A stretch of 64,000 nucleotides of DNA from Bacillota bacterium (GTDB taxonomy: Bacteria > Bacillota > Clostridia > Acetivibrionales > DTU013): NCBI GenBank assembly GCA_023409735.1, contig JAEYRB010000054.1, positions 186,001 through 250,000 of the forward strand, in the 5' to 3' direction. How positions within the stretch are numbered: position 1 is the stretch's first letter; the number at the start of each line of letters is the position of its first letter. The position numbers and the translations under genes were made by a program. Below, in pieces: positions 8,859 through 18,065 of the stretch. The notes under the pieces were generated by a model, which saw only the letters and a list, made by a program, of their open reading frames with translations, was not told the DNA's origin and ran no database searches.

Positions 8859-10127
8859 TCAAACTGCAGTTAAATTAGTATCCTGATCCACTTCCCATAT
8901 CAAGAACATCGGTAACATAATTAACGTAGGATAAAAAGCGCTTGATTGCCCAGCCATTGTATTAATGTACAGTAACAGATACAATATCGTTGGTACCTTT
9001 CCTATCTTGTATCTTACGAACGGATAGAGTAGCCATACAACTATGCCTATCATTGGCAAAACACCAAGTATCGCGCCATCTCGAAGCAATGCGAATCCAC
9101 AATAAGCTGTATTTTCATAGTCAATCATTCTACTTACCGTATCAACCCCTGCTCCTAATGGATGCTTGGCCATAATCATCAAATACACTAGTAAGGAACC
9201 ATACCGATAAAAACCAGTTGATGCTTCTAAGCTAAACTCACCTGAAGTAGTAAATAATTTACTGATTACACCTACATACAAGAAGCTCTCATTTGCTCGA
9301 ACAATATAATCCCCCAATACAAGCAGAATAATCACTGCCAACAGGTACATAATACTCTTTCGCATCTTTTGTTCTTGCTGGTGAGTCAACACAACAGCTA
9401 TCCCGATAAATGCAAAATTAATATATCCTGTGGTAGACATCGATGTGATTAAAGCCACCATAATAACAATCAAATATCGTGTTGATTGTTTTCTGGAAAT
9501 ATTCAAATGTTGACTCAGAAAAAGAATACAAAAACTAGCAGTCGATAAAACCATCTGATATATGCCCGGTTCAGTAAAAATACTTGTATTTCTATAATTA
9601 CCATGCATAGTATACAGGAACAAGCCATATCCTTTATATGCAATAAATCTATAGCTAATCGCCGAAATATAATTTCTTGTCCCCATATCCGTATCAAACT
9701 CCATCACAAACGGCATATTCTTCCACAACTCGGGCACTACTATTTGTACTAACCATAACACGATACTAATAATAGCCAAAAAGGTAACTGTTTTTACAAA
9801 ACGAGTCAAAAAACTTGATCCATTATAACACACAGCATATGCCGTTACAGTAATCATAACTGCACGTTCTGCCCATAAATTAAGTCCAACACCACCAACC
9901 ATAAATCGAACAAATATGATTGAAGCGAGAAGACCTCCCAAAAGAAGAACGCTATATCTTGATACTCTGCTTTTTATGTTTATAATCACTAGTATTGAGA
10001 ATGCTATAGCAATCACTAAGGACCATTTACTAAAAAACTGCAAATATAATCCAGTCTGATTACATATAAGCATGAAATATATTAATAAATATCCTGTAAT
10101 TTTTCTTGGGTCTGTTTTTAGACTCAT
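8859..10127 (-). CDS. wzy: Wzy-like repeat-unit polymerase (O-antigen ligase/polymerase fold)
   Basis: A 422-residue integral membrane protein with about 11 predicted spans and one large extracytoplasmic loop around residues 140-190. It has little sequence signature, as is usual for Wzy. Context supports the call: it lies between a glycosyltransferase and the flippase in a Wzx/Wzy-type locus that also has a Wzz-like protein and a BY-kinase. The ribosome site before the ATG at 10127 is weak (GAAGAT). An O-antigen ligase role is possible, but a separate ligase-like gene exists at 18.5-20.6 kb. Confidence 0.75.
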   Translation of the reverse strand: MSLKTDPRKITGYLLIYFMLICNQTGLYLQFFSKWSLVIAIAFSILVIINIKSRVSRYSVLLLGGLLASIIFVRFMVGGVGLNLWAERAVMITVTAYAVCYNGSSFLTRFVKTVTFLAIISIVLWLVQIVVPELWKNMPFVMEFDTDMGTRNYISAISYRFIAYKGYGLFLYTMHGNYRNTSIFTEPGIYQMVLSTASFCILFLSQHLNISRKQSTRYLIVIMVALITSMSTTGYINFAFIGIAVVLTHQQEQKMRKSIMYLLAVIILLVLGDYIVRANESFLYVGVISKLFTTSGEFSLEASTGFYRYGSLLVYLMIMAKHPLGAGVDTVSRMIDYENTAYCGFALLRDGAILGVLPMIGIVVWLLYPFVRYKIGKVPTILYLLLYINTMAGQSSAFYPTLIMLPMFLIWEVDQDTNLTAV

Positions 10128-10146
10128 ATTATCTTCAAATTACCTT

Positions 10147-11313
10147 TCATATTTCATTTATAAATTCAGAAATTTTATCCGACCATATGCGATAATCAAA
10201 CAATGTCTCTGCTGTTTCTCTTGCCTTTTTCCGCAAATATTCACGTTCTATACTGTTCAAGCATAGTGCACGCAAAATAGCCTTCGTACAAGAATTTGCA
10301 TCACAACCGTCAAAAACAATACTATTACTTCCATCCTCCAAGTAAATTTTAGTGTAATCGCCAACTCTAGATACAATTGGAATTACACCATATGTCATCG
10401 CTTCTGGTACCTTACTTGGAAAATTCGCCTGAAAAAAGGGAGTGTCTGGGCGTGCAATCAAAACGAAATCCATCTTTGTATACAATTGAACAAGGTCACG
10501 GTATTCGAGCCACTTGTGAATAACAATTATTGTATTCAAAGCACTCTTTTCTTTTTCACTGAGCATTTCTTCAACGATTTCATATTTCAAACCAGTAATA
10601 TGTAATTCTAGCCGATTTCGCACTTTCTCCGGCAACTGTATTATTCCATGAATCATCTCCGTCAGAGAATCCTTGACCCACTTTCCAGTGGAATAAATTA
10701 TACGAACCTTTTCATCTCTTTTCTCCGTCTTCCACGAATATTCCAGCGTGTCAGCCATAATCGGCAGAACCATTGCTCTACTATTTGAGTATTTGTCACG
10801 AATATAATTACTTATAGGCAAAAGTGCATCATGCTTTGGTACAACGCGGTTCATATAATCCATATAATTATCGTACGCTTTTTCGTCCTCGAATACGTCT
10901 TTGGTATAATATTCTGGAAGACATGCAAGCATTTTAGCACCGCACTTTTTAGCAAGATAAAACACAGGCTCCACTTCAGATGAGGACGCGCAGTAGCTGA
11001 TGAACACATCCTGTGCGGAGGGATCGTGCTTTTTAATCCTGTTCGCATAGAAGTATCCGCGCAGATAGCGATACTCAATGCCATGGAGTGGTTTCGTAGC
11101 ATGAAGCCGGATGCACTCTACATAAATGTCCTTATATGAAAAGCATTTGTTTTCCTGATTCACCGTGCAATTTTGCACTTGTGCATCATCACACACAATA
11201 TAGGTCTCGTAACCAATTTTTTTCATTGCAAGAGCAAGATACTGCACAAAATTTGCATTTGGACCACCACGTGGAAAGCTAAACCACCCAAAAATATACG
11301 CTTTATTCTTCAT
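10147..11313 (-). CDS. glycosyltransferase, GT4-like
   Basis: A 388-residue GT-B fold glycosyltransferase. The N-terminus begins KAYIFGWFSFPRGGPNANFV with the Gly-rich loop of GT4-type enzymes. The C-terminal half has the nucleotide-sugar binding region IYSTGKWVKDSL and PSKVPEAMTYGVIPIVS, the usual E-x7-E-type site. The sugar and linkage cannot be read from sequence. GAGGTAG precedes the ATG at 11313. It probably adds one residue of the capsule repeat unit at the cytoplasmic membrane face. Confidence 0.82.
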   Translation of the reverse strand: MKNKAYIFGWFSFPRGGPNANFVQYLALAMKKIGYETYIVCDDAQVQNCTVNQENKCFSYKDIYVECIRLHATKPLHGIEYRYLRGYFYANRIKKHDPSAQDVFISYCASSSEVEPVFYLAKKCGAKMLACLPEYYTKDVFEDEKAYDNYMDYMNRVVPKHDALLPISNYIRDKYSNSRAMVLPIMADTLEYSWKTEKRDEKVRIIYSTGKWVKDSLTEMIHGIIQLPEKVRNRLELHITGLKYEIVEEMLSEKEKSALNTIIVIHKWLEYRDLVQLYTKMDFVLIARPDTPFFQANFPSKVPEAMTYGVIPIVSRVGDYTKIYLEDGSNSIVFDGCDANSCTKAILRALCLNSIEREYLRKKARETAETLFDYRIWSDKISEFINEI

Positions 11314-11328
11314 ATTCTCTACCTCAAA

Positions 11329-11367
11329 TCAGCCTCTTTACATATGGAAGCTGATTTTTTATTAGAA
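11329..11367 (+). terminator. possible plus-strand terminator hairpin between two minus-strand genes
   Basis: The perfect 8-bp arms AAATCAGC and GCTGATTT enclose a 16-nt loop, and on the plus strand the right arm runs straight into TTTTTTATTAG. The polarity opposes the flanking genes. On the minus strand the hairpin lacks a U-run. It could stop antisense transcription or be chance. Confidence 0.35.
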
Positions 11368-11473
11368 ATCCAGATTGCGTTTTACAAAAAGCTCTGTAGG
11401 CAAATCATCGCTCCTTTATATATTGAATTCCTTTTTTCCGATCTGAGTGCCTATTGTGCATTTACATAAAACA

Positions 11474-12634
11474 CTATTTCTTCTCATTAATAACCAATTC
11501 TTCTCGTAAGACATCAAGATACTGATGCCCAAAACAAATATCCGGTTCCATATAGGACCCTTCCCCCCACTCATTCCAAGAATCTAGGAAAATAATCCGA
11601 TGATCTTCATCTCTGTTTTCAACACAAATCAACGCCTTACGAACATATCTTCTGAACTTTTCTGGCGTACTACCACTGTAAATCAATGCATTTTTTCCAA
11701 CTCGGGGGGTTTTATCTTTTCTTGGAGTAACTTGAGGATATACATATGGAAGCCTATCTTCATCCATGTAGTAATTATCCATAAGCTTTTCATAATCATA
11801 TTTCTGTAGTGTATAGCCCAAAATCTTTTTCTTAATTGCACGATAAATCTTCGAACTGATACCATTTGTAATCAACTCTGCACGGCGGAATGCACTAGAA
11901 TTTACGGCATTATATCCCATCTTAATAAGCTTATCATACCGTTCTTTGGCATCATTCAGGAGTTTTTTTTTATTTCTTACAGTAATGTGTCCTATAGCTT
12001 CCGCTCTGGCAATAAAATAAACACCTTCCATCCCATTTTCCCTGGCCAGTTTATTCCATAGCCTTACCATAACATCAATATCCGGCATCAGCACTGAATC
12101 AAAAACATAAAAAACTGGTTTATTTTCTACTCGGATATACCGTTCATCTTTAAAAGCTGGAAGTAAATCATAAAAGAAATCCTTATAGTCATCTTCTCCT
12201 AAGTACTCCTGCTTCAAAAAAATGATATCTTTTGTAAATCTTCCCGCTTTCTGCCATGTTTTGTTGGACCAATCATGATTAGCCCATCCTACGCAAAACG
12301 GAAAATTGGGTTGATGTGTTCTTAGCATCTCCGTTATAGGCATCTCAAGAACTTTTTTACCCCTACCAAACCAATAATACCAATAGCAGAAGCCTTCAAT
12401 ACCGGCTTCTCTCGCCATGTCAGCTTGTGCTTTTCTGACCTCTGGCAAGCGAAGATCATAGAACCCCAAGTCTGCCGGAATTTGCGGCTGGTATTGTCCA
12501 CGATAAACCGGCTTAGCCTTTGCCACATTCGTCCATTCCGTGAAACCCTTACCCCAATATTTATCATTCACCTCGACCGGATGAAACTGTGGAAGATAAA
12601 AAGCAATTACCCTTGCTTTTGTTATCATTATCAT
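11474..12634 (-). CDS. WbsX-type glycosyltransferase (GH99-like domain)
   Basis: Member of the WbsX family found in O-antigen and capsule loci. Diagnostic pieces are VIAFYLPQFHPVEVNDKYWG near the N-terminus, GFTEWTNV, GFCYWYYWF, a central FCVGWANHDWS and the C-terminal FLDSWNEWGEGSYMEP. The fold resembles family 99 glycoside hydrolases, but members of such loci are usually annotated as transferases; the exact reaction is not established here. I start at the ATG at 12634, preceded by GGAGGACA; an in-frame ATG two codons later is an alternative. Length 386 is normal. Confidence 0.85.
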   Translation of the reverse strand: MIMITKARVIAFYLPQFHPVEVNDKYWGKGFTEWTNVAKAKPVYRGQYQPQIPADLGFYDLRLPEVRKAQADMAREAGIEGFCYWYYWFGRGKKVLEMPITEMLRTHQPNFPFCVGWANHDWSNKTWQKAGRFTKDIIFLKQEYLGEDDYKDFFYDLLPAFKDERYIRVENKPVFYVFDSVLMPDIDVMVRLWNKLARENGMEGVYFIARAEAIGHITVRNKKKLLNDAKERYDKLIKMGYNAVNSSAFRRAELITNGISSKIYRAIKKKILGYTLQKYDYEKLMDNYYMDEDRLPYVYPQVTPRKDKTPRVGKNALIYSGSTPEKFRRYVRKALICVENRDEDHRIIFLDSWNEWGEGSYMEPDICFGHQYLDVLREELVINEKK

Positions 12635-12833
12635 TGTCCTCCATTTTCTTATTCTTTCTGTCCATTTCATCGATCATCTTTGGACATAAATCTAGTATGT
12701 GTTAACACCAAAATCCAAATATCGCTTGCTTAGTTTGAGATATTACTTCTGCATTTGTCTAAACTTTTTTAGATTCTATATATTCTAGGTTTTAAGGTGT
12801 TAAATAAATTGCTTTTGTCAAAAATTTGAGATT

Positions 12834-12999
12834 TCACATTTTATTGTGTATAATCTGTGTTCTTGCTATATTCAAATATTTTTCATATAATCTAATATAA
12901 TCAACAATTTCTGCTTCACACCCAACTTTTTCAATTGCAAGCTATGTAGCATACACCTGCAGCATCGAACCATAATTGCTTATTTCAACTTTCGCTCAT
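12834..12999 (-). pseudogene. N-terminal remnant of a polysaccharide pyruvyl transferase-like gene
   Basis: In the 344-bp gap between two transferase genes the minus strand encodes SNYGSMLQVYAT, then a TAG, then LAIEKVGCEAEIVDYIRLYEKY, and stops at 12834. This matches the N-terminal pattern of the pyruvyl transferase family (NYGNxLQAYALxxxLEKLGYEAEIIDY). The ATG at 12997-12999 is out of frame with it, so there is a frameshift, a nonsense codon and loss of the remaining roughly 300 residues. The match is short, hence moderate confidence. The rest of the gap is AT-rich with nothing else I recognise. Confidence 0.65.
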
Positions 13000-13014
13000 A
13001 CCACCTACCTCCCT

Positions 13015-14169
13015 TCATTTGCAAATCTTTTGATAGATACTTTTCATTTGGGCGCATGAAACTGACTGATCAAATCGATATGCCATCTTCACGCACTCAT
13101 TTTTCATAATCTCTTTTTCAGTTTGTCCCATAGCCACCATTTTTTCAATTGCATCAGCAAATGATTGCGTTGATTCAGGATCACACAAATACCCCGTTTT
13201 GCCAATTTCAACATATTCTCGAATGCCTTGAACATCAGACCCAACTACCGGAACACCAGATGCTAAAGCTTCTAATCCAGCCATTCCAAGTCCTTCACGA
13301 ATAGATGGAATAACCGCAATGTCTGCACAGTGGTTAATCTGGGGAATATCCAATCTATGACCCGCTAAGACTAGCCGTATGCCATTTTCTTTCGCAAGTT
13401 TCTGTAAGAAATCTGCCATTCCGGAATTTGCTACTTCTCTTCCGCATATTACAAATACATATTTCCCTTTGTTTTTCATCTGACCCAAAGCTCTTATGAT
13501 TACCTGATGATTCTTTCTTGGAGATAATTCTCCAACAGCAAGCAACATGATATCGTCTGCCTTTACGCCTATCAGATTTCGATAACTGTCTCGATCTACA
13601 ACTGTCTCTACAATTTTTTTAGTATCTAAACCAACGCTAGAAATCAAAAAAACGTTTTTGCAGTGCATTTTTTTTGCATTGGCGTAATCCTCATGATTGA
13701 TCGTAATGATTGCATCAGTTAATGTAGATGCAATCTTCTCAACTGGGTAATACACAATCCATGTTTTTGTGGACGATTTGTCATAAAAGGCAAATCCGTG
13801 TGTCGTATAAATCACTTTCGTTCCTGTATAACGGTACTTTCTTGCTGCCATACGGGTCAACAAACCTGCTATCGGTGTATGACAATGTACAAATTCAAAC
13901 CCTTGTAACAAAACTTGCTTTAACTGCTTATACGCAACAATATTTTTTTTAGTGAATGGGTTTTTCGTATCAAAATCAATCTGATAATGAGTAATATGCA
14001 TTCTGTCTAGTCTACATATCTCTACTGCATCACTACCTTCCGCCATTTTCCCATTCATTGCTATAGAAACCTCATACCCGAGATCCTGCAATAATCTAAT
14101 ATCATTCCATAAGAATGTAAGAAATCCTGCCAAATTTACAACAATTAATGCTTTTCTCATATCGTACAT
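13015..14169 (-). CDS. glycosyltransferase, GT4 family (EpsD/PglA-like)
   Basis: A 384-residue GT-B enzyme. The N-terminal domain opens with KALIVVNLAGFLTFLWNDI and has the FVHCHTPIAGLLTRMAAR segment seen in EpsD- and PglA-type transferases. The C-terminal GT4 domain shows LAVGELSPRKNHQVIIRAL and PSIREGLGMAGLEALASGVP, the nucleotide-sugar E-x7-E site. The start codon overlaps the preceding gene's TAA by one base (TAATG), indicating coupled translation. Likely an N-acetylhexosaminyl-type transferase by family, but the substrate is not provable. Confidence 0.87.
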   Translation of the reverse strand: MYDMRKALIVVNLAGFLTFLWNDIRLLQDLGYEVSIAMNGKMAEGSDAVEICRLDRMHITHYQIDFDTKNPFTKKNIVAYKQLKQVLLQGFEFVHCHTPIAGLLTRMAARKYRYTGTKVIYTTHGFAFYDKSSTKTWIVYYPVEKIASTLTDAIITINHEDYANAKKMHCKNVFLISSVGLDTKKIVETVVDRDSYRNLIGVKADDIMLLAVGELSPRKNHQVIIRALGQMKNKGKYVFVICGREVANSGMADFLQKLAKENGIRLVLAGHRLDIPQINHCADIAVIPSIREGLGMAGLEALASGVPVVGSDVQGIREYVEIGKTGYLCDPESTQSFADAIEKMVAMGQTEKEIMKNECVKMAYRFDQSVSCAQMKSIYQKICK

Positions 14170-15392
14170 TATAATTTCACCATCGCTTTTCTATAGGCAG
14201 ACTTAAGCATTTCATAATGTTTTTCAACTGTATATTTTTGATTGAACAAATAAAAAGATTCTTTTTCGAAGTTAGCATAAGTTAACGAGTCAATCCCTTC
14301 AAATAAGTGTAATACTCTATCTAGGTCGCTTACATCCCCGCTTATGTATAAATATCCATTCTTATTAATTAATTCCGGTATACCTCCAATGTTTGCCCCG
14401 ATAACAGGTCGCCCAAGTTGCAGTGCTTCGATTGCGGAATATGGCCCATTTTCATACCATTCTGAAGACAAAATAACAGCTTTTGCGTTGCCAATTAAAT
14501 CAATAAGATCCTGTCCACTCTTAAAGCCCAGAAACACAATATTATTTAATTTGTTACTATTAACATAATTAATAAGGTCTTCTTTAAGCGGTCCTGTACC
14601 CACCACATACAACTTAGCTTTTATTTCCTCAAAAGCTTTAATCGTTGTTAATACACCCTTTTCTTCAGACAGGCGCCCAAAATAAAGATAATAATTCTTA
14701 CTATTCTCTACGAAATTTACATTTGGTTTATCTCTATCTAGAAAATTTGGAATATGTACAATTCGGTCCGTTGCTACACCAAATTCTTCAAATTTCTTTT
14801 TATAAAATGCGCTTGGCGTAATTATTATATCAATCGCATCATAGCTCTTTCTCCATTTATGTAAGTACCCCTCAACGACATTAATGCAACTCTTAGAAAA
14901 AGATCCTTTAACACAGCAATTTTGAGCACAATGATAATAGTGTCCATCTTTACAGTCTTCACAAACCTTTCCATGGTGCATCATTTTATAGTTAAGACAA
15001 ATCATTTTTAGGTCATGTGCTGTATATACAGTTGGAATATTATATTTCTTTGCCACATCCAAAATTGAAGGGGACATTTGATGTTGAAAAATATGCAGGT
15101 GGATTAAATCTGGCTTTTCTTTCAGAATGAGAGCTTCGAACTTCTTCTTCGCTTCTCTTGAATAAATAATATTCAATGCCATTCGAAGTTTTGCACCTAC
15201 CCCCTTTGATTCTTCATAGTCAATATGATTTACAAAATAATCACTATATGGTGAATCAAGGTTTCTCTCATCTTTCATCGAAAAATCTATTACGGTATGT
15301 CCTTTTGATTCTAGCAATCGCTTCAACTCAAAATAATATGTCTCACTACCACCTTTTATGTAATGGAATTTATTTACTAACAGGACCTTCAT
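14169..15392 (-). CDS. glycosyltransferase, GT4 family
   Basis: A 407-residue GT-B transferase starting MKVLLVNKFHYIKGGSETYY, the pattern of capsule GT4 enzymes, with YTAHDLKMICLNYKM and a Cys-rich insert (about residues 145-170, CEDCKDGHYYHCAQNCC). The donor-binding half has YFGRLSEEKGVLTTIKAF and AIEALQLGRPVIG. I prefer the ATG at 15392, preceded by GGGAGAG, over the GTG at 15401. It overlaps the next gene by one base and follows the DUF1972 transferase by 20 bp, so the three transferases are one transcription block. Confidence 0.87.
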   Translation of the reverse strand: MKVLLVNKFHYIKGGSETYYFELKRLLESKGHTVIDFSMKDERNLDSPYSDYFVNHIDYEESKGVGAKLRMALNIIYSREAKKKFEALILKEKPDLIHLHIFQHQMSPSILDVAKKYNIPTVYTAHDLKMICLNYKMMHHGKVCEDCKDGHYYHCAQNCCVKGSFSKSCINVVEGYLHKWRKSYDAIDIIITPSAFYKKKFEEFGVATDRIVHIPNFLDRDKPNVNFVENSKNYYLYFGRLSEEKGVLTTIKAFEEIKAKLYVVGTGPLKEDLINYVNSNKLNNIVFLGFKSGQDLIDLIGNAKAVILSSEWYENGPYSAIEALQLGRPVIGANIGGIPELINKNGYLYISGDVSDLDRVLHLFEGIDSLTYANFEKESFYLFNQKYTVEKHYEMLKSAYRKAMVKL

Positions 15393-15412
15393 CTCTCCCA
15401 CCCCGATTTATG

Positions 15413-16639
15413 TTATCCCAAAAACTCTTCTGCATACCGATCGGTTATATGCTCCCAGCTATATGCATCACGGATTCGCTTTTTCGCGTTCAGGCCAAAT
15501 GCTTTTTTTCTCATATCGCTCATTTGATCAGCTTTATCAATCAGCATGGCCAAATCTCCATACTTCTTGCTCCAATACATCGCAGCCTCCTCGGCCACTT
15601 CTCGATTGAATCCAACGTCCAGTAATAGGTTCAAATCCGTACTACCCAGTGCTTCCAATAGGCTCGGATTCGTCCCTCCAACTTCATGCCCGTGAATATA
15701 CCCATATGCATTTTCTCTGATTTTCATCAGGAGCTCTTGATCATAAACTGTACCGACGAACTTGATTCTATTATCTGTCCTGAAATGTAGTTTTACTTTC
15801 AGCTCATCCATAAATTTATCATTCGCATTTGTGATAATTGCTAAATCATGTGTGCTATGACTTTTCATGAACTCTCTAATCATGGTTTCATAATTGTTTT
15901 CTGGGACAAATCTTCCAACTACAAGATAATAATCATGCTGCTTTAGCCCATTACTTTCATACCAGCTGACAAGTTTTTTATTGCTGTCTGCCAGCTTGCT
16001 CAGCCTTATCTCAGCACCATATGCAATAAAGGTGGTCTCAAGGCTTTGTCCCTTTATACCTTTTCCGTCATAGCGTTCATGTATGTACTTTTCAATATTA
16101 ATGGAATCGCAGATTATGAGCTCACTCTGTTTCACCATCAGTTCTTCAGACTTTTTCCAGTACCACCGAATAGGTTTGCTCCACTTAGCTCGTTTCCACT
16201 CATGTCCGTCAGGATTTAGAAACACCTTTCCGCCAAGCTTATGGATCTCCTTTGCATATTTCCCGAAGAAAGGTCCTATACGACAAGCCATCACATAAAC
16301 AATCGCATTCGAGATTTTTTCTTCCTCAATAATACGAATACACTCAGCTAGTGCCTTGCAGTCATAATAAGTTGCTTGTGCATATCCAAGTTTTTCGGGT
16401 ATATGGATTTGAAAGCATTCAGCGTTATGATATGTAAATGTTTTAGGTCCAGTGATTACAGCGCCTTCCGTTTTTGCTGGATCCATAGCCCCCTGACCGT
16501 TGGCCTTCACAGCGACATAATATTTAATGCGTGGATCGTTCTGATGGTATTCAGTTAACTTATTAATGAATGTTTCATAGCCCCCATAAGCACCGAGTGA
16601 TTTTGCGCCTACAAGGAAAACATGTTTTATATCTTTCAT
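15413..16639 (-). CDS. DUF1972-containing glycosyltransferase (rhamnosyltransferase-like)
   Basis: The N-terminal DUF1972 domain shows VFLVGAKSLGAYGGYETFIN; the C-terminal GT1/GT4-type domain has YLVVGRFVPENNYETMIREF and HEVGGTNPSLLEALGS. This is the Cps2T/RgpA-like architecture, in which characterised members are beta-1,4-rhamnosyltransferases that add the first rhamnose. That fits the rfbABD genes in the same locus, but the linkage is inferred. I start at the ATG at 16639, with AGGAGAG upstream; an ATG two codons earlier is possible. First intact transferase after loaP. Confidence 0.87.
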   Translation of the reverse strand: MKDIKHVFLVGAKSLGAYGGYETFINKLTEYHQNDPRIKYYVAVKANGQGAMDPAKTEGAVITGPKTFTYHNAECFQIHIPEKLGYAQATYYDCKALAECIRIIEEEKISNAIVYVMACRIGPFFGKYAKEIHKLGGKVFLNPDGHEWKRAKWSKPIRWYWKKSEELMVKQSELIICDSINIEKYIHERYDGKGIKGQSLETTFIAYGAEIRLSKLADSNKKLVSWYESNGLKQHDYYLVVGRFVPENNYETMIREFMKSHSTHDLAIITNANDKFMDELKVKLHFRTDNRIKFVGTVYDQELLMKIRENAYGYIHGHEVGGTNPSLLEALGSTDLNLLLDVGFNREVAEEAAMYWSKKYGDLAMLIDKADQMSDMRKKAFGLNAKKRIRDAYSWEHITDRYAEEFLG

Positions 16640-16849
16640 AATCATCTCTCCTAAAACTATCTACAGTCTCGTCTGTGGTTATCATTATGTTTTAAACCTA
16701 AAGTTATCTCTAAATCCCAGCCATTTCTGATCTTTATCGCTTAGATTCAGTGATGTGCCGTCTTATAAAGTATAACATTCAGCACTCGCTGAACCTTTAT
16801 ATTCACCGTTATTTATGGCCACTTAACAAGAATAAGCACCTACAAGATT

Positions 16850-17272
16850 CTAGCCTATGTCCTTGTGACAGCAACGAGTAATATTAATGGGCATACTATA
16901 ATTATCATGAAATGCTATTACAGAATGGTCTGTTTGCCCTAGAACTTGAATACGGAGAATGTGGGGAAGTGAGGTTGTTTCCATAAAGTAGCCCTCGCTC
17001 CCAAAGTACCGTATACTTCGTCTGTAGATACCTGCAGATATCGCTTGCCTTCCTTCCATGTTTTTGAAGTACTATCATACCATGCTTCTTTCACTCTCTG
17101 AAGCAAATTAACAGTATCCATAACATTACTCTGAACAAAGATTTCTGGATTGTCAATGGAACGATCCACGTGTAACTCTACAGCAAAGTTAATCACATAA
17201 TCAAAATCATACTTTTCATACAGATAATAATAACTTAATGTCATAGCTTCGCCATAGGAGGCATTATCTCCC
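16850..17272 (-). pseudogene. decayed dTDP-glucose 4,6-dehydratase fragment
   Basis: The 823-bp gap between the DUF1972 transferase and loaP carries pieces of a second RmlB. One frame (to about 16985) reads YDFDYVINFAVELHVDRSID, PEIFVQSNV and YLQVSTDEVYGTLG. The other frame then carries HSPYSxS-like and NYSMPINITRCCHKDIG segments, matching the YSASK and MPVNITRCSNNYG region of RmlB. At least one frameshift, a V-for-A and E-for-S change and missing ends show it is dead. It is distinct from the intact rfbB at 357-1424. The remainder of the gap (16640-16849 and 17273-17462) shows nothing I can name. Confidence 0.85.
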
Positions 17273-17462
17273 CTGTAGCAGCTATGTCAGCGCAAGCCCA
17301 TAATTCCAAGGCCGAAACACCTAAAACTCTGCCTGCACATCAAAAAAATATCAGTAAAAACTTCTAAACTTACTAATTTTAGGGATATTATAATACTAAT
17401 TGGCAATTTTTACAACTATGTTGTAAACAGAAATGATTATTGAATTACTTCTAATGAATTGT

Positions 17463-17978
17463 TTACATCTTTTCCAGTACAGATACTCCCAGATCAACAG
17501 TACGCAGCTCACCCATGAGACTGAGTTTAATCTTGGCCCTGCCCTTGCGCTTGTCAATACTAACAATACATCCCTCAAGTTCAGTAAGCGGTCCATCTGT
17601 CACCCTTACCTTGTCGTTTTCACATAATACTTGAGAAAAGCCAATGATTTCATCATAGCTAATGAGCTTTCCTAATATATACATTTCTTCAGGCTTAATT
17701 TCTGCAATTTCGTTTCCCGTTCTGAGAAGCTTTATTACATCCGGTATGTCTTTCATTTCATAATATGTTTCTGATGTTACAATACCATTTATGAATAGAT
17801 AGCCGGGGAATAAAACCCTGGTTACTTCCTTCCATGCTCCATCTTTTCTTTCTCTTAGCTTTCTTTTTGGTACAACAAAACGGAGCCTGCTTTCAAATCG
17901 CTGCTCCAAAAAATGTCTTACTTTCTCTTCTTTACCTGTTAGAACAAACAACACAAACCACTTTTCTTCTGTATTCAT
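17463..17978 (-). CDS. loaP: LoaP/NusG-like processive antitermination factor
   Basis: NusG paralog with an N-terminal NGN domain (KWFVLFVLTGKEEKVRHFLE) and a C-terminal KOW domain (CENDKVRVTDGPLTELEGC, then KGRAKIKLSLMGE). LoaP proteins keep RNA polymerase elongating through long polysaccharide or antibiotic operons. Here it heads the minus-strand capsule locus of about 17 kb. I start at the ATG at 17978 (MNTEEKWF), giving 171 residues; the open frame runs up to a TTG at 18017 but without family similarity. The ribosome site is weak (GGAG 15 nt away). A hairpin at 18019-18050 separates it from the upstream gene. Confidence 0.88.
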   Translation of the reverse strand: MNTEEKWFVLFVLTGKEEKVRHFLEQRFESRLRFVVPKRKLRERKDGAWKEVTRVLFPGYLFINGIVTSETYYEMKDIPDVIKLLRTGNEIAEIKPEEMYILGKLISYDEIIGFSQVLCENDKVRVTDGPLTELEGCIVSIDKRKGRAKIKLSLMGELRTVDLGVSVLEKM

Positions 17979-18018
17979 ATTATGTAATGCTAACTCCATA
18001 AAGGTTTTTAGAGACAAA

Positions 18019-18050
18019 AGCTATAGGCTGTGTCTCCATAGCCTATAGCT
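18019..18050 (-). terminator. hairpin, probable intrinsic terminator before loaP
   Basis: Perfect 10-bp arms AGCTATAGGC and GCCTATAGCT with a 12-nt loop, followed on the minus strand by TTTGTCTC. The U-run is short, so it may attenuate rather than fully stop transcription. It lies between the small surface-protein gene and loaP. Confidence 0.6.
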
Positions 18051-18065
18051 AAAATTATTATGTCA

